Of a stretch of DNA of 64,000 nt, positions 1 through 8,863 are shown one piece after another. This DNA comes from CALLVY01 sp937899855 (GTDB lineage: Bacteria > Bacteroidota > Bacteroidia > Chitinophagales > Saprospiraceae), in contig JBCBQC010000001.1 of assembly GCA_039820405.1 (NCBI GenBank), positions 1 to 64,000 on the forward strand, read 5' to 3'. Under the pieces are notes generated by a model, which ran no database searches, was not told where the DNA came from, and was given only the letters and a program-made list of their open reading frames with translations. Every line of letters starts with the position of its first letter. Position 1 is the stretch's first letter. Position numbers and translations under genes: made by a program.

Positions 1-1132
1 GTGCTTCCGCGAACGCCACCAAGCCAACTGGTTTCGTAAAGGCAGTCTCCAGCTCATCGAGCGTCTCCGGAGCCGCCCCACGGCCGACCCCGAATCCCTC
101 CACTGGCTGAGCACTTGCTACGAACAGCTGCACCGCCATCCCGAGCTGTCGCAAAAACAACGGGCCGACTCCCAAGCCCTCGACCAGGCCCAAGCCCAGC
201 TCGATCGAGCCTACGCCCTCCGCCAGTACCGCTTTCTGAGCGAACGCCACGAAAGACACAAGATCCTGGGCGATCAAGACCAACTGCCCGAACAACTCCG
301 AGCCCTCGATCAATGGACGCGAGCCGTTGACCTACCCGCCATCACCGTCTACCGCTTCTTCCTCCACGAAGCCACTCCGCCGGGGCGGGCGCGTTTCGAG
401 AAGTTGCGCCAGCACTATCTGGACCACCTCGATGCCCTCCACCCCACCGACCAAAGCATTTTCCTGTTTCTACTCCTCAACGAAGCCGCCCGGCTCCGAC
501 TCCGGGGGGAGCCCCACATCCACCGCGATATTTTCGCCCTCTTCCAACTGGGACTGGACCGCCAACTCCTGCTGCACCACGATCGCATGAGCGAGGTGAC
601 CTTTACCAATATCCTCACCATGGCCCAGCTGAGTCAGGCCCACGATTTTGCCCACGACTTTATCGAAACCTACGCCCCCAAACTCGCCCCCCAGTTGCGA
701 GACGATGCCCGCAATTGGGGGCGGGCCTTCGTCGCTTTTCACAGCCGCCGGGCCAATCCCCACGAACTGGAACTGACCCTCCACCAACGCGGCAACGACC
801 TGACGACCTTCTCGGTGCGTTCGCGGATTTTGCTCTTGCAAATGTATTTCGAGGAATTGCGCGATCCCGGCGCGCGCGATGCCAACTTTCTCCTCGCGCG
901 CTGCGAAGCCTTCGCCAAATTGGTCCGGCGCAAACGCAGCTTTCCCGAGAAAAACCGAACGGCTATCCTACGGACGCTACGCTATCTGCGCAAGCTCGTG
1001 AGCCTAACCGGCCCACTGCGGGTAGATCAAAAAGAGGTGGCTAAGGTGCGGGTGGCCCTGGAGGAGGAACCCCGCCTACACGCGCGGGATTGGCTGCTGG
1101 AACGGCTAAAAGAATTGGGGCAACCGAAGTGA
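1..1132 (+). CDS. 5'-truncated large helical hypothetical protein
   Basis: An open frame enters from the left edge (first full codon at position 2) and runs uninterrupted to a TGA at 1130-1132, giving about 376 residues with no N-terminus. I do not know its function. The C-terminal half, with blocks such as FQLGLDRQLLLHHDRMSEVTFTN in its middle and an Arg/Lys-rich tail, has the same order of elements as the C-terminal half of the 480-aa protein at 32756-34198, so I place both in one Bacteroidota-restricted helical family. No signal peptide can be judged because the start is missing. The composition (rich in Leu, Arg, His, Glu) suggests a soluble all-alpha, TPR-like protein. The ATG at 404 is internal, not the true start. 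Confidence 0.75.
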   Translation, partial: CFRERHQANWFRKGSLQLIERLRSRPTADPESLHWLSTCYEQLHRHPELSQKQRADSQALDQAQAQLDRAYALRQYRFLSERHERHKILGDQDQLPEQLRALDQWTRAVDLPAITVYRFFLHEATPPGRARFEKLRQHYLDHLDALHPTDQSIFLFLLLNEAARLRLRGEPHIHRDIFALFQLGLDRQLLLHHDRMSEVTFTNILTMAQLSQAHDFAHDFIETYAPKLAPQLRDDARNWGRAFVAFHSRRANPHELELTLHQRGNDLTTFSVRSRILLLQMYFEELRDPGARDANFLLARCEAFAKLVRRKRSFPEKNRTAILRTLRYLRKLVSLTGPLRVDQKEVAKVRVALEEEPRLHARDWLLERLKELGQPK

Positions 1133-1549
1133 TCCGGCTGCCCCAGGGTATCCATCGAGAAAAAGGATTAAATCATGATTTCTTCGATGATGATCTGAAT
1201 GATGTCGAGAATCGTCATGGCACGGGAGTTTTGTTTTCCAGCTTCCAATTCGCGGAAGGGAAAGAATGAAAAAATAGGGTTTAGGCCCGTCGGTGAGGAC
1301 GGAATAAGCGCCTAGTCCCCTGGCACTCCACGTGACTGGCCAGGGACTGGGTCCTTAAATTCTTTAGGTTGTGTCTTACAAATGCTTTTGGAGGAAGGTG
1401 GTCCAGATTTTGGTTCTCGCCGAGCCTTATTTCGAGCGGAATAGCCTTAGCTATTGCGGGAGAAATAGGCGACAGAGAGGTTCTAAAGATGGATCAGATT
1501 CACCGATGGGTATTTGTAAGGCACAACCCAGCTAATGGTTGTTGGTGTA
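1133..1549. other. Intergenic region between convergent genes
   Basis: 417 bases between a plus-strand stop and the minus-strand stop of the response regulator. It holds a possible minus-strand micropeptide (1168-1218, frame open to 1311) and an imperfect inverted repeat at 1314-1324 / 1338-1348 (AGTCCCcTGGC against GCCAGGGACT) that could form a hairpin; no clear T-run follows it. A 67-codon plus-strand frame at 1369-1572 has no family resemblance and was not called. Confidence 0.5.
1168..1218 (-). CDS. Candidate orphan micropeptide, IIEEIMI C-terminus
   Basis: Read from the ATG at 1218 this encodes only 16 residues, MTILDIIQIIIEEIMI, then TAA. The same frame is open upstream to a TAG at 1312-1314 (adding a 31-codon stretch containing RELEAGKQNSRA) without another ATG, although a TTG lies nine codons upstream. 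The tail IIEEIMI closely resembles IIEEVMV in the core of the micropeptide at 28745-28873, which is why it is listed. It lacks the KGG motif of that family. It may be a relic, a non-ATG-started gene or chance. Confidence 0.25.
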   Translation of the reverse strand: MTILDIIQIIIEEIMI

Positions 1550-2194
1550 TTAATCTACCAATCCGTTTTTGAGGGCGTAGCGTACGAGTCCGGCTACGTT
1601 TTTGACGCCTAATTTCGCTAGGATATTCTTGCGGTGGCGTTCGACGGTGTGGTAGGATAAGTACAGTTGTTCGGCAATTTCACGACTGGTGTATTCTTGG
1701 GCCACCAGGCGAATGATTTCTTTTTCCCGTTCCGATAGTACGGGCGTTTCTTCGGTGGTGGTACTGTCGCTCCGCAGCGATTGCATGACCTCTTGGGCGA
1801 TCTCGGGCGTGTAGAAAAATTCGTTTTCCGCCACGCTCCGAATGGCGCGCACCAGGTCGCGCTTGGAGGAATATTTGAGCATGTAACCATCTACGCCACT
1901 GCGCATCAGGTTTTTGATAAAGTCGGGTTTGCTGTACATCGTCAGTACCAGGACTTTGATGTGGGGAAATTGTTCCTTTAGTTTTTGGGTGGCCACCACC
2001 CCATCCATCTCCGGCATGTCGATGTCCATGATGACCAGATCGACCGGCTTGTGGGCCAGCAGCTCCAGCAGGTCCCGACCGTTGAGGGCTTTACCGACCA
2101 CTTGCAAATCCGCTTCGGGAGCGAGTAGGGCGATGAGGCCATCGATCAATACTTCGTGGTCGTCCGTGATCACGATCTTGAGTACTTTTTGCAT
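1550..2194 (-). CDS. NarL/FixJ-family response regulator
   Basis: A 214-aa two-component response regulator: receiver domain at residues 5-125 with acidic pair DD near 11-12, phospho-acceptor Asp57 (in VIMDIDMPEMDG) and the conserved Lys in MLKYSSK, then a LuxR-type helix-turn-helix at about 150-210 (LSEREKEIIRLVAQEYTSREIA). The start is the ATG at 2194, 11 bases after the stop of the sensor kinase gene; the open frame continues upstream inside the kinase gene but the receiver fold begins here. It is the third gene of the minus-strand unit protease-kinase-regulator and should be the phosphorylation target of the kinase. The targets are unknown; the divergent TIR gene is an obvious candidate by position only. 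Confidence 0.93.
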   Translation of the reverse strand: MQKVLKIVITDDHEVLIDGLIALLAPEADLQVVGKALNGRDLLELLAHKPVDLVIMDIDMPEMDGVVATQKLKEQFPHIKVLVLTMYSKPDFIKNLMRSGVDGYMLKYSSKRDLVRAIRSVAENEFFYTPEIAQEVMQSLRSDSTTTEETPVLSEREKEIIRLVAQEYTSREIAEQLYLSYHTVERHRKNILAKLGVKNVAGLVRYALKNGLVD

Positions 2195-2205
2195 CTGATT
2201 GCTAT

Positions 2206-4104
2206 TTATCCCCCGAGGGGAAGGTCGATAAATATGGTGGTGCCACCACCGCGCCCCGAATCGATTTCCCAACTGCCCTCCAGCCCGGCCACCCGGGCCT
2301 CGATGTTCTTCAAGCCCATCCCGGGCGACACTTGCTCCGTGTCGAAGCCCCGGCCGTTGTCCTCTACGGTGATCTGAATTTGCTCCCCAATCCGCTGTAC
2401 CTGAATGCTGATGCGACTGGCCGCGGCGTGTTTGAGAATGTTGCTCACCAGCTCCTGAATGATCCGGTAGATGAGGATCTCGTGGGTGCCATCCAAGCGC
2501 CCTTGCCATCCGTAGGTCAACAACTCTACCCGGAGCGAATGACTCCGCGTCAAACTGTCCCGCAATTCCTCCAGCGCCGGCAGCAAGCCAAATTTGGCCA
2601 GAACACCCGAATTCATATCGTGCGCAATCCGCCGAACTTCGTGGTAGGCCTCGTCGAGCATTCTGTTGGTCCGGTGCAGGTCGGGATCTTTTTCCCGTCG
2701 CGTATTTTCCAACCAATCGTCCATCCGCCACTTGATCGTGGTGAGCAAGCTCCCCAGTCGATCGTGCAGGTCCTTAGCGATTCGGCGCCGCTCGTTTTCC
2801 TGTCCCTCCAGCGCGGCATTGATCATGTTCAGCTCCTGGGTTTGGAGCAAGTCGTCCAGCTCCTGTTCGTGGATGCGGGCCCGTTGGCGCGCAATGATTC
2901 GGTTGGTCCGCTGCCGGTAGAAAAAGAACAGCAGGATCAACAGGGCGAGCACCAGAGCACCAACGAAGAGTTGGAGTAGGGAACGACTCCGCAGTCGTTC
3001 TTCGCGCAGGTCGTGCTCCATCCTTTCCTTGCCAAAACGCACCTCCATCTCGGCAAGGGCCTCGGCTTTTTCCGTGGCGTACATCGAATCCTGTAGCAGC
3101 GCGATTTCGCGTTGGTAGTGTAGCGCACTGTCGTAACGCCCCAGCAAGTCAAAACCCTCCGCCAACATTTCCCGCAGGTCGATCTGATCGTAGAGGTTGC
3201 CCCGCCCCGCCAGCAGGGCCTGCGCCCGACGCAATTCGGCGAGGGCTTCCGTGACCTTCTCCTGCTCCAGGTAGACGCCCCCCAGGTTGCGGTGCTGATC
3301 CACCAGTCCCAGACCCCGATCGCCGTGGGCCGTACCGATGTCGATGGCGCTGCGGAAGTAGTCCTCGGCCCGGGGAAAGTCGGCGGCTTCCCAGTAGAGG
3401 GCCCCGAGTAGGTTGAGGATGTCCGCCTCGCCCTTCCAGTCGCCCAGCCCTTCGTAGAGGGGGCGCGCGAGCAGGGCATGGTGAACGGTTTGCGCCGAAT
3501 CGGCCTGGTCGTAGTAAAAGCCGGCCAGGTTGAAGTGGGCATTGGCCAGGCTCCGGGGGCGGCTGTAGCGCTGGTGCTGGGCGATGCCCTTTTCGTAGTA
3601 GCGCAGGGCGGCCGTCCAGTTTTTTTGCCGTACGTAGACGTTGGCGATGTTGTCGTAGACGCTGGCCAGGGAACTGTCCACCGCGTGTCGTTCAAAAATG
3701 CCCGCCGCCAGGTTGAGGAAATAAAAGGCGGAGTCGAGCGTACCCTGATCTTGTTCGAGGGCACCGAGGTTGTTCCACACCCGCGCGAGGGAGACGCTGT
3801 CTTGGAAGCGGCGTTCGGCGAGGCTGCGGTAGTAGGCGGTTTTGGCGGCGGCGTATTGCCCGCGGCGGGCGTAAATCAGGCCGCGGTAATTGTAGCTGTG
3901 GCTCTTCCCCCGGCCGTAGTCCAGGCGCTCCGCCAGTTGGAGGGCGCTTTGCAGCAATTGGAGCGCTGAATCGCGGTGGGTATTGCGCAGCTCCCAGGCG
4001 GTCTGGTTGAGCTGGTCGACCCGCCGTTGGTCCGGCTGGGCAGCGCTGGGGGGGAGGGCGATTAGCCAGGCCCCCAGCACGAGGGAGAAGAGGTACTTAT
4101 TCAC
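2206..4104 (-). CDS. TPR-repeat sensor histidine kinase
   Basis: 632 residues. N-terminal signal peptide (1-22), a long extracytoplasmic TPR array (about 30-340), one transmembrane helix (375-396), a short coiled coil, a HisKA_3 dimerisation domain with phospho-acceptor His447 in AKDLHDRLG, and a HATPase domain (N box VSNILKHA near 552, G boxes DNGRGFD and GMGLKN). This is the common Bacteroidota TPR-HisKA_3 architecture, and the partner regulator of the matching NarL class follows 11 bases downstream. The start is a GTG at 4104 placed directly after the TAA of the upstream protease gene (TAAGTG), which points to translational coupling; the following residues form a good signal peptide, supporting this start. 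Confidence 0.92.
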   Translation of the reverse strand: MNKYLFSLVLGAWLIALPPSAAQPDQRRVDQLNQTAWELRNTHRDSALQLLQSALQLAERLDYGRGKSHSYNYRGLIYARRGQYAAAKTAYYRSLAERRFQDSVSLARVWNNLGALEQDQGTLDSAFYFLNLAAGIFERHAVDSSLASVYDNIANVYVRQKNWTAALRYYEKGIAQHQRYSRPRSLANAHFNLAGFYYDQADSAQTVHHALLARPLYEGLGDWKGEADILNLLGALYWEAADFPRAEDYFRSAIDIGTAHGDRGLGLVDQHRNLGGVYLEQEKVTEALAELRRAQALLAGRGNLYDQIDLREMLAEGFDLLGRYDSALHYQREIALLQDSMYATEKAEALAEMEVRFGKERMEHDLREERLRSRSLLQLFVGALVLALLILLFFFYRQRTNRIIARQRARIHEQELDDLLQTQELNMINAALEGQENERRRIAKDLHDRLGSLLTTIKWRMDDWLENTRREKDPDLHRTNRMLDEAYHEVRRIAHDMNSGVLAKFGLLPALEELRDSLTRSHSLRVELLTYGWQGRLDGTHEILIYRIIQELVSNILKHAAASRISIQVQRIGEQIQITVEDNGRGFDTEQVSPGMGLKNIEARVAGLEGSWEIDSGRGGGTTIFIDLPLGG

Positions 4105-6246
4105 TTAGTCGGTATCAAAACGATTAGGTTTTTCGTCCGCATTGGCCCGGCGCACTTTGGCCTTACGGGGTTTATCCGTTTGAATGCCCAGGCCAAAGTC
4201 TACCACTACTTCCATTCCTTGGTCAATTGCCGTATCCCTGCCGCTGTAGTTTTGGGAGTTGAGCTCCAAATCGTATTTGATAAGTTTTGGGGCGCTATTG
4301 TCTTTTTCCAGTTCCAGCGTCACCTTGCGGTTGTTACCCTTGGTGGTTTCTTTGATGATGTCACTTTCATTTTGTAATCGAAAACCATCCAGCGGAAGCA
4401 ATACCCGAGGATAATCAATGGGGCCCCGCTGGGGATTGGCCAGGTAGAGGTAAGCGCTGTTGTAGGCCACCTCCTCCATTCCCGTCGAATAGGTAAACGC
4501 CTCCGATTCGTCGATGTCCAGAAAATCGAGAAAGCCCCGTAATTTATCTTCCGGTCCGCCGTACTGCACGGTTACGTCAACGGTTCCACCACTCTGGGGG
4601 TCGCGGTCGTTGGGGATGCGATGCAATTGCTGAAAATAATGGGCGTCATTCTGAGTGGTATCGGTAACAACCCGGTACGCCACTTTCGAAATCAGGCTAT
4701 CTTGAGCGGGAACCGTTCGGTTGATGTTTTTCCCGGGAGGTAGCCAAACCAAGACGTAAAGCAGGTACTGTTTATTACTGCTGTTGCTGTCTTTCGTAAG
4801 AAAAAGGTAAGGGGCGTAGTAACGCCGTTGATCGATGGAGGAGACATTGTCTTCCTTATTCCTGGCCTTGACCGCCGTTGCTCTCTTTTGACTCGACCGC
4901 CGCCTAGCCACCTTCTCCCTCGGAAAGGGCAAGTGAATCTTTTGGCATTGTTCCCCGGACCAGCTTTCCTTCTTGCATTCGGCGAGTTGGTTTTTCAACA
5001 CGCTGGAATCCTCGTCAAAGTCTTTCCCCCCTCTGGTCAGCAAGCCCAGCAACTGGTGGCTTTCTGCATCGAAGATGGGCGAACCCGAGTTGCCACTAAA
5101 GAAATCCAGACAGCACTTAAAGATGGGCCATTCGTCTTTGACAAAATTTACTCGGGCATCAAAGTGCAGCTTTTGGGGTAGCCCCAAGCCGTGACCGATC
5201 CCGTAGACGGACTGATCGGAGGCGATTTTATCCCGATCGGCGGTATCCGCAATGTCGGTGATAAAGCTATCGGGATAACGGTTGGTGATTTCATTGCGCC
5301 GCAACTCGGCGTAAGCCCAGTCCAAATAGGAGCCATTGTATTGCTCCTGCCAATTTTTCTTGACCCGGAATACTTTGGTCCGGGGGACCAGCAGCCAAGT
5401 ACCCCGCTCTCCGCTGGGGAGCTCGCCCTTAATCACGGGGGTATCGACATTGAAATCCTGTATGTAGCAATAGCGCTGAGGGGCTTTGAATTCTCCCTTC
5501 TCACGGAAAAGGTGAGCCGCCGTAGCGACGACGTAGGTCGTTTGCTGATCCGCATTTTTCCATTTGACGAAGAAGCCCGTACCGCGGGCCAGCGCGGAGT
5601 ACTGGTTTCTAAATCGTTGGCGGAGCCCCAATCGCCTACCGCGAGCCACCCGATTCTTGAGGGGGCTGACCTTTACGGCGTAGTGGAAGTCATCGTAGTC
5701 CTTCACCTTTTTTCTCGGAACGACCAATACGGTAGCGTTCATATTTTTTCGGACTTTACGGTACTGCTTCAAGTCATCCAGTGCCACTTCCGGGAAAAGT
5801 TGCCCCAAGTAGTAGTCCAAGTGTAAGGGCTCGGCCCGGTCATCCGCCGGGGGCGTAATTTCCTCAAAATCACTGTAAATCGTCCGCGCCCCGTAGGCTA
5901 CTTTCTCCACCTTTGCCACGTTCTTTTCCTCATCGCTGGGCGCCACGACGATACGGTTCCACTTTTCCAAAAATCTTTTGGCCCAATCCGTGAGCCGACT
6001 GGGCTTCGAGAACTGTTCCTGGCGCTGGAGGCTTCCCCCCTGCCCTTGCCACTGAGGTACCAAGTAAGACAGTAGGGTCAGCAAGTCGGTATAATTAGTG
6101 GGCCGATCGGGAGTTTTGATAAAGCGATGGTAGAAATTGGGGTACTGGGTTTTGAGGTGCTGGTGCAAGTTGGTCTTCTTCGGTTGTCCATCGGCCTGGG
6201 CGATATCTTCGGCGACCAATTTGAGTAGGATTTCAACAAAAGCCAT
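4105..6246 (-). CDS. Trypsin-like serine protease with N-terminal helical adaptor domain
   Basis: 713 residues with no signal peptide, so probably cytoplasmic. Residues 1-75 form a helical N-terminal domain that could be an effector-associated (adaptor) domain; this is inference from position and composition. The protease core has the chymotrypsin-fold triad order: His245 in VVATAAHLF, Asp309 in SYLDWAYAEL and Ser387 in GNSGSPIF, the last being the classic nucleophile motif. The C-terminal 240 residues are beta-rich and not recognised. It is the first gene of a unit with the downstream kinase and regulator (stop and start abut) and is divergent from the TIR-FISUMP gene. Trypsin-like proteases with small adaptor domains occur in bacterial conflict systems alongside TIR proteins. 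A housekeeping or secreted role is less likely given the absence of a signal peptide. Confidence 0.85.
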   Translation of the reverse strand: MAFVEILLKLVAEDIAQADGQPKKTNLHQHLKTQYPNFYHRFIKTPDRPTNYTDLLTLLSYLVPQWQGQGGSLQRQEQFSKPSRLTDWAKRFLEKWNRIVVAPSDEEKNVAKVEKVAYGARTIYSDFEEITPPADDRAEPLHLDYYLGQLFPEVALDDLKQYRKVRKNMNATVLVVPRKKVKDYDDFHYAVKVSPLKNRVARGRRLGLRQRFRNQYSALARGTGFFVKWKNADQQTTYVVATAAHLFREKGEFKAPQRYCYIQDFNVDTPVIKGELPSGERGTWLLVPRTKVFRVKKNWQEQYNGSYLDWAYAELRRNEITNRYPDSFITDIADTADRDKIASDQSVYGIGHGLGLPQKLHFDARVNFVKDEWPIFKCCLDFFSGNSGSPIFDAESHQLLGLLTRGGKDFDEDSSVLKNQLAECKKESWSGEQCQKIHLPFPREKVARRRSSQKRATAVKARNKEDNVSSIDQRRYYAPYLFLTKDSNSSNKQYLLYVLVWLPPGKNINRTVPAQDSLISKVAYRVVTDTTQNDAHYFQQLHRIPNDRDPQSGGTVDVTVQYGGPEDKLRGFLDFLDIDESEAFTYSTGMEEVAYNSAYLYLANPQRGPIDYPRVLLPLDGFRLQNESDIIKETTKGNNRKVTLELEKDNSAPKLIKYDLELNSQNYSGRDTAIDQGMEVVVDFGLGIQTDKPRKAKVRRANADEKPNRFDTD

Positions 6247-6434
6247 AATGCGTTTCGTGTTTAGGGGGTTAGTTAATTTGGGGTCTCGCCTAAATTAAGC
6301 AATTCTTCCCAATGCTTGCTCCACAAAGATGAGGCTTCTCTCGCGAGGCGAATAGGCCATTTTCCGTCATTCCCACTAACCGAAAATGGTTATTTTAGCT
6401 TCCACAGCCCATTATTCATTCATCTAATCCGCCC

Positions 6435-7412
6435 ATGCGTCCCCGTCTTTACCTCCTCTCCGCCCCCGCCGACCACGACTGGCTCCAGCGAATCCTCACC
6501 CAATTCCGTCCCCTCCAACGCAGCGGACAGCTCGACGTATTCAGCATCCACGACGTCCAGACCGGTGCCGACCTACAGCAAAGCCACCGCGAAAACCTAC
6601 GCCACACCCACTACCTGCTCCCCCTCCTCAGCGCCCCCTTCCTCGCCGACGATCAGCTGTACCAACAACTCCTCGAAGCCCTCCAGCCCCAGGGCAAGCC
6701 CTCCCCACGGGTCCTCCCCGTACTTCTCCGCGAATGCCAGTGGACCTCCATCCCCGAACTGAGTGGCCTCCGCCCCCTCCCCCACAGCGGACAGTACCTC
6801 AGCAACAGCGAAATCTGGCCCCACCCCGACGTGGCCGCCGCCGCCCTCGTCAGCGAGCTGTGGACAATCATCGACCCCCAACCCCACCCTACGCACCCCA
6901 GTACGCCACCCCGCCCCGGCCGCCACTACACCGATCCGCGCGATGGCGAACAGTACCGCGTCTGCGAATGGGCCGGCCAGCTTTGGATGGGGGAAAACCT
7001 GCGCTTTGTCAATCCAACGGGCCACTGGCCCGCACCCCAAGCACAACCGCACTGCGGCGCCTACTACACCTGGGCCACCGCCCAACGGATTTGTCCACCG
7101 GGTTGGCGCCTACCCTCCGACCAAGACTGGCGTGTACTCTTCGATTTTTTTCAACGGGAACACCTCACCTATAAACACCTCCTCCCGGGTGGCGATAGCC
7201 AGCTCAATTTCTTTCCCGCCGGCAAGTGGGTAAGTCGGGAACAGCAAACCCAGCTGCGACTGGCGGGACAGTGCGGATTCTACTGGACCGGGGAGGAGGC
7301 CAACTACGGCGAGGCCATCTACTACATGTTTGACGATGGGCCGCAGACGATCCGGCGGATCGCGGTATCCAAACAGGTGGGGGCATCGGTGCGCTTGCTC
7401 TGGGCGGACTAA
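6435..7412 (+). CDS. TIR domain protein with C-terminal FISUMP domain
   Basis: 325 residues. Residues 1-150 match the bacterial TIR pattern in order: beta strand YLLSAP, the HDWLQRILTQFRPLQRSG helix, the LLPLLSAPFLADDQLYQQL segment, RVLPVLLRECQW, and SELWTII at the end. Residues 165-325 carry the FISUMP (Fibrobacter major paralogous) signature: QLWMGENLRF, YYTWATA, CPPGWRLPSDQDW and a terminal GASVRLLW, a C-type-lectin-like fold. Where most members of this TIR type have an acidic pair after the SADF segment, this one has Gln-Gln (LYQQL), so NADase activity is doubtful. There is no signal peptide. The FISUMP half may sense a ligand or partner. Its divergent position to the protease operon suggests joint function. 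The end overlaps the convergent gene by four bases. Confidence 0.85.
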   Translation: MRPRLYLLSAPADHDWLQRILTQFRPLQRSGQLDVFSIHDVQTGADLQQSHRENLRHTHYLLPLLSAPFLADDQLYQQLLEALQPQGKPSPRVLPVLLRECQWTSIPELSGLRPLPHSGQYLSNSEIWPHPDVAAAALVSELWTIIDPQPHPTHPSTPPRPGRHYTDPRDGEQYRVCEWAGQLWMGENLRFVNPTGHWPAPQAQPHCGAYYTWATAQRICPPGWRLPSDQDWRVLFDFFQREHLTYKHLLPGGDSQLNFFPAGKWVSREQQTQLRLAGQCGFYWTGEEANYGEAIYYMFDDGPQTIRRIAVSKQVGASVRLLWAD

Positions 7413-8863
7413 ACACCGTGACGCTCCAACCAGTGCTGCAGCTCTTCCCAGCCATTACCCCCCGGTGGAGCCAGTGCCAAGTCACCACGCAGGTCGCGGA
7501 GCACCTGACGCTGGTCCGCGGTATTTTGCCCCATCCCCCGCAGCAGATGCCGAGCTAGGATATGGGCGTACTGTGCCTCCGGGCTGGAGTCGCGCAGTCG
7601 CAGCAGGGAGCGCGCCCGCGACTCGATCAGCGGGGTATTGCCCCATTCCCAGTGGAGGATGAGTTCGAGTATCCGGCAGAAGAGTTGGACATCCTGGCGG
7701 ACGTCCTGGCGCTGGGTTTGGATGCATTGGAGTAGCCATTGCTGGGCGCTCTCCAATTGTCCGAGGTGAAAGTACACCAGGGCGATGTTTTGCCAGAATT
7801 CCAACTGAAAAGCCATTTGCATCTTCTTGCCGTACTGCTCCAAGCCATCGATGATTTCGGGGAGGATGTGGAGGGCATCGGTATACCGCCGTTGGCCAAG
7901 CAGGGCGATGAGGCGCAAGCCCTGGCGAATTTCGAAGAGGCGGATGCGGATTTTTTCGCTCCGGGCTTTGATGGTAGCCAGCCGGTCGAGATAGTGGGGA
8001 AAGGGGCTGAAGTCTTTCTGGAGGTAAAAAATATTGAGGTAATTGTTGACCACGTTGAGGTAGCGCAATTTGTACTCGTCAATTAGGTGGGGGTTTTCTT
8101 CGAAGAGGTCGAGGATGGCCTTCATGTGCCCCTGCGCCGGTGGCATCTCTCCTTTGACGGCCAGGTAGTAGTTGGTCCAGGTGAGGTGGTAGAGCATCTG
8201 GGTTTCGAAGGTGTGGCGCTTGGTCTTGAAGTCGGTGGCGTGCGCGGTGAGCCATTCGCTGATGGTCCCTTCGGAATCTTCGAGGTGCATGCGGTTGCGG
8301 ATGGCGAGGAAGGTTTGGTCGTAGAGTTTGAGGATGTCGAAATGTCCGATCACCTGTTCGAGACACTCCTGGGATTCGCGCTGGTTGCGGGCGATGTGGA
8401 CTTCGGCTTGGCGGTTTTGGTAGCTGCGGATGAGTTGGCGGTCGAGGAGGAGGAGTTCGAGGTGGGGCAGGTTGAAGAAGTATTTGGCGGCCAATTTTTT
8501 GGCCTTGCGCAGCCGTTTGGCGGCTTGGTCCGTGAGGTTTTTTTCCAGTAGAAGGTGGATATCTTGGAGGAGGCCGTAGAGCTGGAAACGGGCGTTGCGG
8601 TCGGCGTGGTAGGCGCGGAGGCTTTTGAGCAGGAGTTGGTAGAGGTAGTGCTTACCCGAAGAGAGGTTTTTGGCAAAGGTGGGATTGGGCAGGGCCGCCA
8701 CGAGGGCGGCCTCGTCGTACACCGACTGCTGCTCCAGGGCGGCGAATAGGCTCAGGTATTCCCGCTCCGACTGCCCCCCCTGCCGCCGTACGTACAGCCG
8801 GAAGTAGCGTTTTTCACTCGCCGATAGCTTGTTGATGAGTTCGTGAAGGGGATCCGCAGCCAT
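7409..8863 (-). CDS. Large helical hypothetical protein (SASEKRYF family)
   Basis: 484 residues, no signal peptide or membrane segment. It opens with HELINKLSASEKRYFRLYV, a start I associate with a Bacteroidota family of about 480-500 residue all-helical proteins of unknown function. The body is a succession of amphipathic helices with TPR-like spacing (for example the AKRLRKAKKLAAKYF and QLEFWQNIALVYFHLGQLESAQQW regions). It resembles in general plan, but not closely in sequence, the proteins at 1-1132 and 32756-34198. Its stop overlaps the TIR gene stop, so transcription is convergent. The function is unknown; a scaffold or protein-interaction role is only a guess from the helical-repeat character. 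Confidence 0.8.
   Translation of the reverse strand: MAADPLHELINKLSASEKRYFRLYVRRQGGQSEREYLSLFAALEQQSVYDEAALVAALPNPTFAKNLSSGKHYLYQLLLKSLRAYHADRNARFQLYGLLQDIHLLLEKNLTDQAAKRLRKAKKLAAKYFFNLPHLELLLLDRQLIRSYQNRQAEVHIARNQRESQECLEQVIGHFDILKLYDQTFLAIRNRMHLEDSEGTISEWLTAHATDFKTKRHTFETQMLYHLTWTNYYLAVKGEMPPAQGHMKAILDLFEENPHLIDEYKLRYLNVVNNYLNIFYLQKDFSPFPHYLDRLATIKARSEKIRIRLFEIRQGLRLIALLGQRRYTDALHILPEIIDGLEQYGKKMQMAFQLEFWQNIALVYFHLGQLESAQQWLLQCIQTQRQDVRQDVQLFCRILELILHWEWGNTPLIESRARSLLRLRDSSPEAQYAHILARHLLRGMGQNTADQRQVLRDLRGDLALAPPGGNGWEELQHWLERHGV

Noticed and set aside
1369..1572. 67-codon plus-strand frame in the first intergenic region
   Set aside because: It overlaps the convergent response regulator end and shows no signal peptide, domain or clear ribosome site.
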